Assembly (NCBI GenBank): GCA_964606695.1
Contig: CAZSHG010000014.1
Coordinates: 1 to 64,000, forward strand
Direction: 5' to 3'
Origin: CAZSHG01 sp964606695 [NCBI: uncultured bacterium]
GTDB lineage: Bacteria; UBP14; UBA6098
DNA: 64,000 nucleotides
This document shows positions 24,928-33,213 of the stretch, one piece after another. Position numbers and translations under genes: made by a program. The notes under the pieces are model-generated. The model did not search any database. It saw only the letters and a program-made list of their open reading frames with translations, and was not told the origin of the DNA. Positions within the stretch are counted from its first letter, which is position 1. Each line of letters begins with the position of its first letter.

Positions 24928-26457
24928 TTATTTAAGATACAGTATTCGTTTGGTCGCGGTGGCGGTCGGCGATGTCGCTTTGATAAGATAGACGCCGGAG
25001 GGCTGGGATTCTTCGGGTATCCAGACGGATTCGAGCCCTGAGCCTGTTGAAGGGCGGTTTACTATGCCACTGGCAGACACTTCGACAAGCTCAGTGTCCG
25101 CTATTTTCCTTCCAACAATGTCGTAGATTTCGATGCGGGCGGGCGCGTCCACATTTATCCTCACTGCGGAATTGAAGGGGTTCGGGGAGACATGGATATC
25201 GAATTGTTCTGGCATGGAACCGTGTTCGGAAACGCCGAGGTATGGATCGCCGGGGCTTTCGGAGATTACGCCGGTGATTGCGGCGCGTTTGCCGCGGATT
25301 CTCATCCTGCCATAGCTATCGATATAGATGTCGAGAGGTTCTTGAATGGTTCGAGTTGTATCGGCTCTTGCCTGTCGGCGGTCGTGTTTGATTTTGATGG
25401 TCTTTTTGCCACTTGCGGTTTCTTCGATACCGGACACAACTGCGGCGTGTCCCCATGTTCTTCCTGATGCCTTCTTACCGTGATATAGAATCTCGACGTC
25501 CTCGGAATCGGCGATTTCGGATTTCAACCATTCCCACGTCGGGTATGGGTTGGTCAGGTCCCCCTGATTTTTCGCCACCGAAGGTCCTGACGGCGCGACG
25601 ACATCTCCCGAATCGCGCGGGAGATAATAGGATTGGAATTTAACCTGGATATTCAGCCCATGCGCGTGGATATAATCGAGTTTTCCCTCGATAAGTTGCC
25701 TTGTCGTAACGCCTTCGTTTCTCTCCCTGCCCATCCTTCCGCTAAGTTCCTCCATAACCTCGCGCAGGCTCTCGGGAATATCGACATCGTCGCTGACGTC
25801 GGAGAGCCATTTCAGGCTGTTCGCCGCAGATGCCGGTCCGCATGCGTTTTTGTCGCCCGCGTAGGTAGGTGTATCGGGATGAGAGCCGTCGTCGAGGTCG
25901 ATATTTTTCATTCGGCAACCTCGATATTCGAGTTCGGTTATCGTATCGCCTTCAACGAATTCGGGATGTGCGGAATCTGGTTCGAGTCCGGGTATCGTAT
26001 CGGGAAATTCCATACCGCCGGGATCGTTGGTGAATGTGTCCGCCATTGTCCAGTCATATATGGAAGGAATGGGGAATTCCAGCAGTGCAGTATCGGAGAG
26101 ATAGCACCTATATCCAATTTCTTCGTAAGGATAACCGGGCATGCCTCCGAGTTGAGTCAAATCGAATACATAGGAGATATACTGGAAAGACTCTATCCAG
26201 GAGGCATCGGGAAGATATATATTTCGAACGATCCAGTGCGGATCCATCCCGTAGCAGGGACAGACCATATTCAAATAATATGGAAAGACGTCAGGTGTAT
26301 AGCCGAAGGTAACCAACGCCTGTGTCGAAAATGGAATATCGTCTCCCCCGGTAACATCGTTCATTTGATCGAATCGAATGTATTCGGGCGTCCATACCCA
26401 GTATGCCATCACAACAGCACATGAGATTAACAAAATAAAGATTACTGATTTGGTCAT
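24928..26457 (-). CDS. Secreted C39-like cysteine peptidase with repeat-invaded sorting domain
   Basis: A 509-residue secreted protein (signal peptide 1-18). Residues about 200-400 form a papain-fold C39-like domain: C206 in KNACGPASAANSL and H337 in TWGHAAVVSGI are the probable catalytic pair. The C-terminal sorting domain starts at VSPNPFNSAVRINV and ends KRILYLK, but is interrupted by about 20 residues (TELVEVSASGIVNRPSTGSG) encoded by two palindromic repeats. A third, diverged copy encodes SAHPEFVEG at 163-171. The first ~200 residues match nothing I recognise. AAGGAG precedes the ATG. It is divergent from the metallopeptidase gene. Substrate unknown. Confidence 0.82.
   Translation of the reverse strand: MTKSVIFILLISCAVVMAYWVWTPEYIRFDQMNDVTGGDDIPFSTQALVTFGYTPDVFPYYLNMVCPCYGMDPHWIVRNIYLPDASWIESFQYISYVFDLTQLGGMPGYPYEEIGYRCYLSDTALLEFPIPSIYDWTMADTFTNDPGGMEFPDTIPGLEPDSAHPEFVEGDTITELEYRGCRMKNIDLDDGSHPDTPTYAGDKNACGPASAANSLKWLSDVSDDVDIPESLREVMEELSGRMGRERNEGVTTRQLIEGKLDYIHAHGLNIQVKFQSYYLPRDSGDVVAPSGPSVAKNQGDLTNPYPTWEWLKSEIADSEDVEILYHGKKASGRTWGHAAVVSGIEETASGKKTIKIKHDRRQARADTTRTIQEPLDIYIDSYGRMRIRGKRAAITGVISESPGDPYLGVSEHGSMPEQFDIHVSPNPFNSAVRINVDAPARIEIYDIVGRKIADTELVEVSASGIVNRPSTGSGLESVWIPEESQPSGVYLIKATSPTATATKRILYLK
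25035..25055 (+). repeat. Intragenic palindromic repeat (CCCTGAGCCTGTTGAAGGG)
   Basis: A 21-bp palindrome with GCCCT/AGGGC ends around GAGCCTGTTGA, inside the sorting domain of the C39-like peptidase, encoding (on the minus strand) RPSTGSG. It belongs to the widespread TGAGCYTGTYGAA family and faces the next copy head to head. Confidence 0.8.
25076..25098 (-). repeat. Intragenic palindromic repeat (CACTGAGCTTGTCGAAGTG)
   Basis: A 23-bp palindrome with GACACT/AGTGTC ends around GAGCTTGTCGA, 20 bp from the previous copy and in opposite orientation, encoding DTELVEVS. Its stem differs from the neighbour's (CAC/GTG against CCC/GGG) while the core is conserved. Confidence 0.8.
25948..25971 (-). 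repeat. Diverged intragenic copy encoding AHPEFVEG
   Basis: The minus strand reads CATCCCGAATTCGTTGAAGG within this span and encodes HPEFVEG, the peptide typical of the CACCCTGAGCTTGTCGAAGG form. DNA differs at several third positions, so it looks like an old copy kept at protein level. This relationship is inferred from peptide and partial DNA match. Confidence 0.45.
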
Positions 26458-26638
26458 CCTATCTCCTTAGCGTTATTTCATTTTTTGGAATATATTTTGT
26501 AAATGAATCGTGAGCAAGTTCTTTTTTAACGAACCGGATAGTAATTGTGTAATAATCGATGAAAGTTACAACTTGACTGGAAAACAAATTTCCTTAAATT
26601 ATAACGACAAAATAGTAATCCTGATTGGAGGATCCGGG

Positions 26639-28258
26639 ATGAAGATGAAATCGTTGTTTTTACTGCCTTTGCTGGCAATTACACTCAGCGCAATAATGCC
26701 CAATTATTCCGATGCACACCTCGCCACTACTTCCGACCTAATAATAGTAGGGCGGATTTTCGAGAAAGGCTACGGCGAGTTCATTCAGGGGCACAATGTT
26801 TGCACACCCTGGGAAGTCGAAATCGAGGATGTAATCGCCGGAACGAGCGGTTCTCCGATCACATTCTACACTCAGGGCGGCCAGTTGCCCTATTCCAACA
26901 ATAAATTATGGGTCGAGGATCAGGCATTGCCAGTTAGAGGTCAGCGCGCGCTTATGTTCCTGGAAAAGCTCGACGACCAATGGTTTGTCAACGGCCTTTT
27001 CCTCGGCTACCGACCTGTCATCAATAATAAAGTCGAAGGAATACCGCTTGAAAAATACAGGAATTACATTAAACGACTTGCAGATGGCGAGGATATTCCC
27101 AAACCAAGTTTGGAAACGCCCCCAACCGTTTCTTCCATGTCGATTTCGGGATTTACGCCGACAATCGGCCCGGCGGGCGATGGAAGCGTGACCGTTACTA
27201 TTAATGGCTCCGGTTTCGGAAGCTCGGAAGGCACTGTCGAATTTACATATTATCAATGGCCGGGTTACGATCCGACCTTCCTTGACCCATCCTGGACGAC
27301 AATCAGCTACTGGAGCGACACGGAAATCCACACCGATGTTCCCCCACACGCTTCTTCCGGGCCTATTCGAGTTACGCCTACAAGCGGACCCGCTCAGGTT
27401 AGTTCGTCGGATTTTGAAGTTACTTTCGGGTATTATTTGAAACTCTGGCCACCCGCTACGCCGGTTTATGTAACGTTGACTCATAACGACGCAACCTATC
27501 CGGTTCCGGGTTGTGGACCGGCTATGGAAAGCGCACTCGAAACGTGGAGCACTGCCGGTGCATGGTTTAGATACATCTGGGGCGGCACGACGACCGACGC
27601 CGATCCTCAATTCGACGGTGGTAGCAACGGGAACAATTCGATGCACTTCGGGATTTTCCCCGGCTCTTCGCCGCCACTCGGTATATGTCAGATTTATTAT
27701 GGTTGGCCGATTACGGAAATATATGAGATGGATATCCGGTTCAACGACGAGGAAGATTGGTCGGCGGGGGACCCAGTAACTGCAAATGACGTAGAATCAA
27801 TCGCCCTTCACGAAGCCGGTCACGGCTTGCAACTACTCGATGTTTATGGAATTCTGGATTTAGGCGAAGTTATGTATGGTGTTTCCATGACTGGCTCATC
27901 TAATAGAACTCTTTCCACCGATGACAACGATGGGATTATCTATATTTACGGTTCCGACGGATCGACCGAAATTCTGCAATCCAATAAAAATGAAAATGAA
28001 ATGGATTTGAAAATAGCCGGGAATCCCGTGCGGAATTCGGCGTCCATAACTCTGGAACTTGGCGTGCAACAGAATATTGAGATAGAGGTATTCGATATGC
28101 TCGGTCGGAAAATCTCAACGCCGTTCAAGGGGAATCTGAAGGAGGGCGTTCATTCTTTCGTCTGGCAACCGGAAAATGGAACGGCTAACGGCGTCTATTT
28201 CCTGAAGATAAATTCTGAAAGAGAAACGATAACCCGAAAACTTCTTGTGCTGGAATAG
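26639..28258 (+). CDS. Secreted zinc metallopeptidase with IPT/TIG and sorting domains
   Basis: A 539-residue secreted protein. The open frame begins at 26510, but GGAGG (26627-26631) and a signal peptide place the start at 26639. An N-terminal domain (about 25-150) is followed by an IPT/TIG fold (about 162-263). The metallopeptidase domain has H391-E-A-G-H395-x5-D401, with Asp as probable third zinc ligand, as in snapalysin (M7), where matrixins have His; VMYGVSM may be the Met-turn. A sorting domain (about 455-539) ends NGVYFLKINSERETITRKLLVLE. It probably acts outside the cell. A strong terminator follows. The spacer 26458-26638 is AT-rich and shared with the divergent C39-like gene. Confidence 0.85.
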   Translation: MKMKSLFLLPLLAITLSAIMPNYSDAHLATTSDLIIVGRIFEKGYGEFIQGHNVCTPWEVEIEDVIAGTSGSPITFYTQGGQLPYSNNKLWVEDQALPVRGQRALMFLEKLDDQWFVNGLFLGYRPVINNKVEGIPLEKYRNYIKRLADGEDIPKPSLETPPTVSSMSISGFTPTIGPAGDGSVTVTINGSGFGSSEGTVEFTYYQWPGYDPTFLDPSWTTISYWSDTEIHTDVPPHASSGPIRVTPTSGPAQVSSSDFEVTFGYYLKLWPPATPVYVTLTHNDATYPVPGCGPAMESALETWSTAGAWFRYIWGGTTTDADPQFDGGSNGNNSMHFGIFPGSSPPLGICQIYYGWPITEIYEMDIRFNDEEDWSAGDPVTANDVESIALHEAGHGLQLLDVYGILDLGEVMYGVSMTGSSNRTLSTDDNDGIIYIYGSDGSTEILQSNKNENEMDLKIAGNPVRNSASITLELGVQQNIEIEVFDMLGRKISTPFKGNLKEGVHSFVWQPENGTANGVYFLKINSERETITRKLLVLE

Positions 28259-28265
28259 CCAGAAG

Positions 28266-28300
28266 AAAGGCCCCGGAGATAACCGGGGCCTTTATATTTC
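28266..28300 (+). terminator. Strong bidirectional terminator
   Basis: AAAGGCCCCGG (28266-28276) pairs perfectly with CCGGGGCCTTT (28283-28293) over a 6-nt loop, followed by ATATTTC. It closes the metallopeptidase gene and can also serve the DUF1573 gene on the other strand, whose stop is 13 bp away. Confidence 0.88.
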
Positions 28301-28312
28301 TCTGATTTTAAC

Positions 28313-29101
28313 CTAATTCTCGTTCTTCCAGGGGTCTTTACTTTCGGGGATAGATATCCGCCGACTCACGGAACTTCCAGTTCTAATTGATCCACGAGCT
28401 ACGTATTCCGAAATAGGTATCGTAATCCGGGTGTTCGGATGATCCGTCATCTCCAGCGTAATGGACGCGACTATCCCGTGGGATTCAGCCAATCTCGTAA
28501 CGCGAAGAGTTTCTTCTTCCTTTGGACCGATAGTCTTCTCCTCCCACGACAATTTCACCCTGTCCGGCTGGTAGTCCACTACTTTGACTTCGCGTTTGGC
28601 CGCCACCCGGTTAGTAAGGGTAATATCGACATATTCCATTGAATCGGAGAATTCGATTTTATATGGCGAGGCTCCTAATTCGCCGTAGCTGAATGGATCG
28701 GAGGTAGTATCCGTATAGGTGCTGAACATCAATCGGTAATTGGGCGTGTTTTCTTCAGCAAGAAATAATGTGATGGTCGCGGATTTCTTTGCTTTTCCGC
28801 GATATCCGCCGGAATTAAATCTCAATTCTATAGGTATAGTCTCTCCCGCATGGGCAACTGTTTCCTGTAGCGGGGCTTTCGTGCATCCGCAATGCGGTCG
28901 AATCCTTTGAACCAGGACCGAGTCGCCGCCCGCGTTAGTGAGTTTATATACATGAGTAACGGTCGATCCCTTCGGTATTCGCCCAAAGTTGAAATCCTCG
29001 CTGTCGAATTGGGGTTTTGCCGGTCCGGTCGGGACTCCTGCGCAACTATAAATAACCAATCCCGCAAGAGTCAGGAGCGCAATTTGAATTAGTAATTTCA
29101 T
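28313..29101 (-). CDS. DUF1573 lipoprotein
   Basis: A 262-residue lipoprotein: MKLLIQIALLTLAGLVIYSC with the lipobox cysteine directly before AGVPTGP. Residues about 27-115 form the DUF1573 immunoglobulin-like fold (FDFG-type FNFGRIPKGSTVTHVYKLTN ... RPHCGCTKAPL). A second beta domain fills the C-terminus. An ATG at 29122 is in frame, but AAGGATAGAG sits correctly for the ATG at 29101, which also gives a proper signal. DUF1573 proteins are common in this superphylum and of unknown function; a periplasmic or surface adaptor role is possible. Confidence 0.82.
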   Translation of the reverse strand: MKLLIQIALLTLAGLVIYSCAGVPTGPAKPQFDSEDFNFGRIPKGSTVTHVYKLTNAGGDSVLVQRIRPHCGCTKAPLQETVAHAGETIPIELRFNSGGYRGKAKKSATITLFLAEENTPNYRLMFSTYTDTTSDPFSYGELGASPYKIEFSDSMEYVDITLTNRVAAKREVKVVDYQPDRVKLSWEEKTIGPKEEETLRVTRLAESHGIVASITLEMTDHPNTRITIPISEYVARGSIRTGSSVSRRISIPESKDPWKNEN

Positions 29102-29137
29102 TTCAGTCTCTATCCTTTTCATTACAAATTACCTTCG

Positions 29138-29476
29138 TTATTTATTGGGAATCAAACATAGAAAAACTAAATCGTCGTCACCGTCGTTTATAAACTGATG
29201 AAGAGAATTCGCCTCGACGTAAGCGAAAGTCCCCGGTTTAAGTGGATATTCCTTTCCTTGGTAGAATAGTATCCCCTTGCCGTCGAGAACGAAAACCTCA
29301 TGTTCGTTGTCGTGAGTATGACGGGGCGTGTGTCCGCCTTTACCGACAGTAAATCTTCTCATCGAGAAATTCGGCGCTCCGTCATCGGGGGATATAAGAA
29401 CCTGTTTGCCGACATCTTTCGCGCCCTCCATATCGACATGCGAAATCGCTATTTCACCATGATGTAGCGTTTTCAT
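29138..29476 (-). CDS. Small cupin-domain protein
   Basis: A single conserved-barrel cupin (112 residues). The first motif GGHTPRHTHDNEHEVFVLDGKG provides three His and one Glu as metal ligands; the second is FAYVEANSLHQFIND. Such small cupins bind a metal and are either dioxygenases, isomerases or sensors; nothing narrows this further. GAGGAG precedes the ATG. It overlaps the membrane protein gene upstream by 23 bp, so the two are coupled. Confidence 0.85.
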   Translation of the reverse strand: MKTLHHGEIAISHVDMEGAKDVGKQVLISPDDGAPNFSMRRFTVGKGGHTPRHTHDNEHEVFVLDGKGILFYQGKEYPLKPGTFAYVEANSLHQFINDGDDDLVFLCLIPNK

Positions 29477-29894
29477 TCTTTCTCCTCTTTCTGCTTTCAG
29501 TAATTATTTCGTCCAGAGATAACCGAACCGATGCGCCTATAACCACGCCAATCCAGATGGAAAAATATATTCCAATGCCCGTCAGGATTATCCCGGACGA
29601 ACTCGATATTATAACGAACAGCAATGCTCCGCAGATCGCTCCGGTTATGGTATAGGCTGAATAGACGAATAAGCCCGACCGAATCCTCCTGCGTAACCAC
29701 TCCCCAATCAGAACGCCGAAAAAACCCACGATTGCGGACGGCGTAAGGACATGGAGAATAATACGAGATATCGATTCACTCCGGGGAAACTCGACTAACA
29801 TGAAGCCGACGCTGAATATTAATCCGACGATTGCGCCCCGCAGGAAATCTTTCCATCCGTTTTTAACGCTTTTATTCTTTGCGTCGTCCGGCAA
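29454..29894 (-). CDS. Small four-helix membrane protein, unknown function
   Basis: A 146-residue protein (TTG start) with four hydrophobic helices: about 20-35, 47-65, 75-98 and 102-122. It has positively charged connecting segments (EWLRRRIRSG) and a basic tail (TESRKRRKNENATSW). I do not recognise the family. The TTG lies inside the upstream gene's coding end and has no clear ribosome binding site, so translation probably depends on the 23-bp overlap with that gene. A three-gene overlapping chain with the cupin suggests a shared function that cannot be named. Confidence 0.6.
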   Translation of the reverse strand: MPDDAKNKSVKNGWKDFLRGAIVGLIFSVGFMLVEFPRSESISRIILHVLTPSAIVGFFGVLIGEWLRRRIRSGLFVYSAYTITGAICGALLFVIISSSSGIILTGIGIYFSIWIGVVIGASVRLSLDEIITESRKRRKNENATSW

Positions 29895-30375
29895 TTTTCG
29901 AAAACCCGCGTCCGACTACGAATAGCGAAATGATCCACATTATTAACACGATTAATCTCCACACAAACGCCATAAACATCCCTATGAAGGCAAATTCCCA
30001 GGGCTTATCCATTTCAATTGCGGAATTATGATGACCCCAGGGCATATAGACGCCGTGTGGTTGGTTTCTTTTATAATCGAAATCGTGATCCGCCCATTGC
30101 GTTTTAGCTCGACGCTCCATTCTTTCCGAGCGCGGCAGTTCTTCATTAAGCCGTTTGCGAACGGCCTTGATAACCACTTCTCGCGGGATGTCTTTATCTA
30201 TACCCTCCAGAGCTTCATCTACAATAGCTTCGATATCGATCTCGACTTCGATATCCTCCAGGTCTTTAGAGATAACCGTATCTTCGTCGGCTACAATTAC
30301 TTTACCGGTTGCGACCGCCTGTCCGGCCACAAATAATACGGTAAAGAGCATTATAGCGAATACGAGTCTCTTCAT
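29872..30375 (-). CDS. Exported single-anchor membrane protein, unknown function
   Basis: A 167-residue protein with a signal peptide (MKRLVFAIMLFTVLFVAGQAVA), an acidic then charged helical periplasmic part (ISKDLEDIEVEIDIEAIVDE...), a PHGVYMPWGHHNS segment and one C-terminal membrane helix (about 134-156) followed by a basic end. AAGGAG is spaced 5 nt from the ATG at 30375; the in-frame GTG at 30381 abuts it and is less likely. The family is not recognised. It leads the overlapping chain with the small membrane protein and the cupin. Confidence 0.65.
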   Translation of the reverse strand: MKRLVFAIMLFTVLFVAGQAVATGKVIVADEDTVISKDLEDIEVEIDIEAIVDEALEGIDKDIPREVVIKAVRKRLNEELPRSERMERRAKTQWADHDFDYKRNQPHGVYMPWGHHNSAIEMDKPWEFAFIGMFMAFVWRLIVLIMWIISLFVVGRGFSKIAGRRKE

Positions 30376-30462
30376 AATCACTCCTTTTCGTCTTCAATTA
30401 AACATAACTTCGACGCTTAATAAGCAAATAACAGGCCATTAGCTATACATATCGGTAAAAAA

Positions 30463-31308
30463 TCAGGGAAAGTAATGGACTCGAACGAACCGCGCGGACT
30501 TCTCTATTTCGGGCGTTTCTACCCATAAAATATACTCGCTATTTCGGGAAATTGAATCCCGTAAATCGGCGTCCATCATTATGGTAACATCCTCAAAACC
30601 GCCCGGTTGGATAAGCAGTTCTTCTTTATCCAATTCGATACCGTCGCCCAATATACCTCTGACAAAACCACGCGTGAGTTCGACCTGCAGTCTTTCAGTG
30701 TTAGGAGGAATATCTAATCGCGTTAACGCCTTCAGGGCGTGTTCGTGATTATTGTAAATCCTGACAACTCCAACTCCGGCGCTATCCAGATTAATTCTGG
30801 AAGGGGCAACTGATAACGGATATCCGTCGGGTTTGGTAAATCTGTCTTTCGAGGGAGACGTCTCGAGGAGATATGAACCCACCAGCACCGCCTGGAACAT
30901 CCCGTTGGCTTCCTGCGGCATGACTCTGAGTTGAACGAGAAAATGCCTGTTAAGAAGAGAAGAATCTTCCGGAAATTCGATCAACAGCCTTCTGGTAACC
31001 GGTTTATCCGGTTCGACGTAAACGACGCCCTCTCCCCCAATCTTAAAATAACCGGCCTCCGGTATTTCCTCATAGCCGTCGAGCCAATCATCTCTAACTT
31101 CGCCCGGCTTGAGAGGAGTAGCCGTAAAATATTTAGCTATCGTGTCGTTTTCAGAAAGCCGTATAACCAGCGGAACACCCAGATCGAATTCCGTGCCAAC
31201 AGGTATATTCTGGGCTGTAAAAGCCGCCGGGCTCATACGTATGGCAAAAACGCCCCCCGCGATAACGGCGAGGAGCGTTATCAATCTGATTAAGGGATTT
31301 AGACGCAT
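30463..31308 (-). CDS. Exported beta-sandwich protein, chaperone- or DUF916-like
   Basis: A 281-residue protein from ATG 31308 with a signal peptide (MRLNPLIRLITLLAVIAGGVFA). It has two beta-rich halves. The second holds VAPSRINLDSAGVGVVRIYNN and LLIQPGGFEDVTIMMDADLRD, the 'P-x-R-I-x-L ... v-x-i-x-N' and 'G-x-x-x-v-x-v' pattern found in periplasmic pilus chaperones and in DUF916 partners of WxL proteins. ATG and the upstream TGA share a base (TGATG), so it is coupled to the small beta protein before it. Function is not known; a partner or assembly role for the two upstream paralogues is inferred. Confidence 0.6.
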   Translation of the reverse strand: MRLNPLIRLITLLAVIAGGVFAIRMSPAAFTAQNIPVGTEFDLGVPLVIRLSENDTIAKYFTATPLKPGEVRDDWLDGYEEIPEAGYFKIGGEGVVYVEPDKPVTRRLLIEFPEDSSLLNRHFLVQLRVMPQEANGMFQAVLVGSYLLETSPSKDRFTKPDGYPLSVAPSRINLDSAGVGVVRIYNNHEHALKALTRLDIPPNTERLQVELTRGFVRGILGDGIELDKEELLIQPGGFEDVTIMMDADLRDSISRNSEYILWVETPEIEKSARFVRVHYFP

Positions 31309-31862
31309 CAGGGAGTCGTGGCGACTATATTCACCGTTATGCTGTGCTCGCATCCGTCGCTGGCGGAAGTCGGCGCGGTAAATTGAGTATAAAGATGGTA
31401 ACTCTCGCCGGCAGAACTTGTATAAAACAGATCCGAAGAACCGATATCAACTCCGTCGATTGTAGTATATGACGGTGGCACTGCCCCGGATTCTCCTTTA
31501 TCTATTTCGAGAAGATAGGTATCCACGCCCGCCGTAACGTCCGGCAACCATGCCGTAGGCGTCCCGAAACCGCATCCTCCCGGAGCCGCCGAAGTGCTAT
31601 ACGCACTGAAATCTAACGCTACGTTACTATTGTTGTCAACGTAGATATGGTCTCCTCCACCGCCGGTTGTCATTTCCGCTGTCCCACCGGCGTTGATGTT
31701 CCCGATAGCCCAGTTAGTATAAGCCGAACTGCTGTCCGCTGTCATCAACTGGAAATCAATGAAATTAACCGTAACCGAGATGGTAAAATCGTCGGTAGTC
31801 TGAGCAAACAATCCCATCGCCACGAATATCGCGAACAACCCGATTAATGCTACGTTCCTCAT
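31308..31862 (-). CDS. Small secreted beta protein, paralogue 1
   Basis: A 184-residue secreted protein: signal peptide MRNVALIGLFAIFVAMGLFA, then an all-beta domain opening with DFTISVTVNFIDFQL and closing with EHSITVNIVAT. It shares the opening (IDVTVNYIDLYL in the neighbour), length and N-x-S-N-V-x-(L/V)-D-(F/L) segment with the protein encoded just upstream. AGGAGG precedes the ATG. Structural-subunit-like composition (Gly/Ser/Thr-rich, two cysteines) suggests a surface fibre or coat component, but no known family is recognised. Confidence 0.6.
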   Translation of the reverse strand: MRNVALIGLFAIFVAMGLFAQTTDDFTISVTVNFIDFQLMTADSSSAYTNWAIGNINAGGTAEMTTGGGGDHIYVDNNSNVALDFSAYSTSAAPGGCGFGTPTAWLPDVTAGVDTYLLEIDKGESGAVPPSYTTIDGVDIGSSDLFYTSSAGESYHLYTQFTAPTSASDGCEHSITVNIVATTP

Positions 31863-31893
31863 TTTTCCTCCTAATATTAATTCTTCTTATATT

Positions 31894-32487
31894 CTATGGT
31901 ATCATCGAAGGTGTAATCATTATGTTCGATCGAAGCCTGTGGCTTTCTCCCGTCTCGCCCTCGACCGGCGCAAGGAACCATCCGATAAGGTAACGGTTCT
32001 CGCCCTCAGGAATATCGCTTTCAACAAAACTCGAACTCGATAGAATTATCTGAGCGTCCTCAAAAGGCGGAATCAGCAATGCGGGTTCGCTCGCCCAGCG
32101 AAAACCTACCGAGTCGTGACCGCCGAAGGGAGCGATTTCCCATATAGGCCAGAGGGTATCGGAAGAAGTGCTGTCGGGATAATCTACAATGGTCGAATAC
32201 AAATCGACCTGCACGTTACTGCCGTTTATAAGGTGAACGACTTCGCTGATTTCCATTCCAATGGTATCGCCAAAATCGACATCGCTAATCCACCAGGCTA
32301 GATATGTCGTTCCACCGACCGTCTCGAGATACAGATCGATATAATTCACCGTAACATCGATAGAAAAAGGCTCAATAGCTTCTTGAGATAAACAGGTATA
32401 TGGGGTAATAAAAATCAGAAACGAAAATAAGACGAGGGAGGTTATCGAGAATGGTCTATGTGGCGTCGGCGTCTTATCCCTTGGCAT
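31894..32487 (-). CDS. Small secreted beta protein, paralogue 2
   Basis: A 197-residue secreted protein with a long basic N-region and hydrophobic core (SITSLVLFSFLIFITPYTCLSQ) as signal. The mature part opens FSIDVTVNYIDLYLETVGG and contains VHLINGSNVQVDLYS, aligning with paralogue 1. It is the first gene of a three-gene cluster with paralogue 1 (31 bp) and the chaperone-like protein. A GAGG ribosome binding site precedes the ATG, and CGGGCT/AGCCCG (32511-32526) forms a short stem in the leader. Function unknown. Confidence 0.6.
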   Translation of the reverse strand: MPRDKTPTPHRPFSITSLVLFSFLIFITPYTCLSQEAIEPFSIDVTVNYIDLYLETVGGTTYLAWWISDVDFGDTIGMEISEVVHLINGSNVQVDLYSTIVDYPDSTSSDTLWPIWEIAPFGGHDSVGFRWASEPALLIPPFEDAQIILSSSSFVESDIPEGENRYLIGWFLAPVEGETGESHRLRSNIMITPSMIP

Positions 32488-32595
32488 TTTTTTACCTCAA
32501 TCGAGAGTAACGGGCTAATAAGCCCGCAATCATATATCGTTTAATTATAGAGATTTGAAAAGCCTATTTCAAGTTCCTTTTTTTCGAAAGGAACT

Positions 32596-33201
32596 CTAAT
32601 ATTTCCTGATTACCGCCACAAGTTTGCCAAGAATCTGGATATCGTTTTCAGGAGTAAGCTCAATAGGCGAGTATTCGGGGTTCTCGGGATATAAAAACCG
32701 ACGCTTATCCTGAACCTTGAATCGCTTTAAGGTAGCTTCGCCGTCGATCATGACTGCCACTATTTCTCCCGAATCGGCGTTCTCCTGTTTGCGTATAATC
32801 GCCGTATCGCCGTCCTGAATGAAAGCACCTGTCATACTGTCCCCCTCGACCCGAAGAGCAAAAAGGTCTCCCCGAGGAACCATATCCGAATCGATTTCGA
32901 GATGACCCTCGTATAATTCGTCCGAAACCACGGGATTTCCCGCCGGAATATGGCCTACGATAGGAACACGAACCGATTTCCCCGATGTAGCACGGGGAAG
33001 AATGATGCCGCGAGAAATATTGTCCTTGAGTTCAATATGACCTTTATCGCGCAGAATCCGTAAAAACTTGTGAACCGTAGAAGGCGTTATATCAAGCTTG
33101 CCAGCGAGATCGCGAACACTTGGGGAAATCTTCTCCCGCCGATAAAAGCTCTTAATCTCCAAAAGGACTTCTTTCTGACGCCGAGTTAATTTTTCATTCA
33201 T
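32596..33201 (-). CDS. lexA: SOS repressor LexA
   Basis: A 201-residue repressor. The N-terminal winged helix (LTRRQKEVLLEI...SPSVRDLAGKL...STVHKFLRIL) binds DNA; the C-terminal S24 domain self-cleaves between A87 and G88 (HIPAGNP) using S122 (GDSMTGA) and K159 (ATLKRF). It represses DNA-damage genes until RecA filaments trigger cleavage. Its own promoter carries a GAAC-N4-GTTC operator, so it is autoregulated. The binding site is of the type used by Firmicutes and Actinobacteria, not the CTG-N10-CAG enterobacterial box. Confidence 0.97.
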   Translation of the reverse strand: MNEKLTRRQKEVLLEIKSFYRREKISPSVRDLAGKLDITPSTVHKFLRILRDKGHIELKDNISRGIILPRATSGKSVRVPIVGHIPAGNPVVSDELYEGHLEIDSDMVPRGDLFALRVEGDSMTGAFIQDGDTAIIRKQENADSGEIVAVMIDGEATLKRFKVQDKRRFLYPENPEYSPIELTPENDIQILGKLVAVIRKY

Positions 33202-33213
33202 ATTTCCTCCGTG

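Noticed and set aside
26510-26638. N-terminal extension of the metallopeptidase gene
   Set aside because: No signal in that part; GGAGG and a clean signal peptide place the start at 26639.
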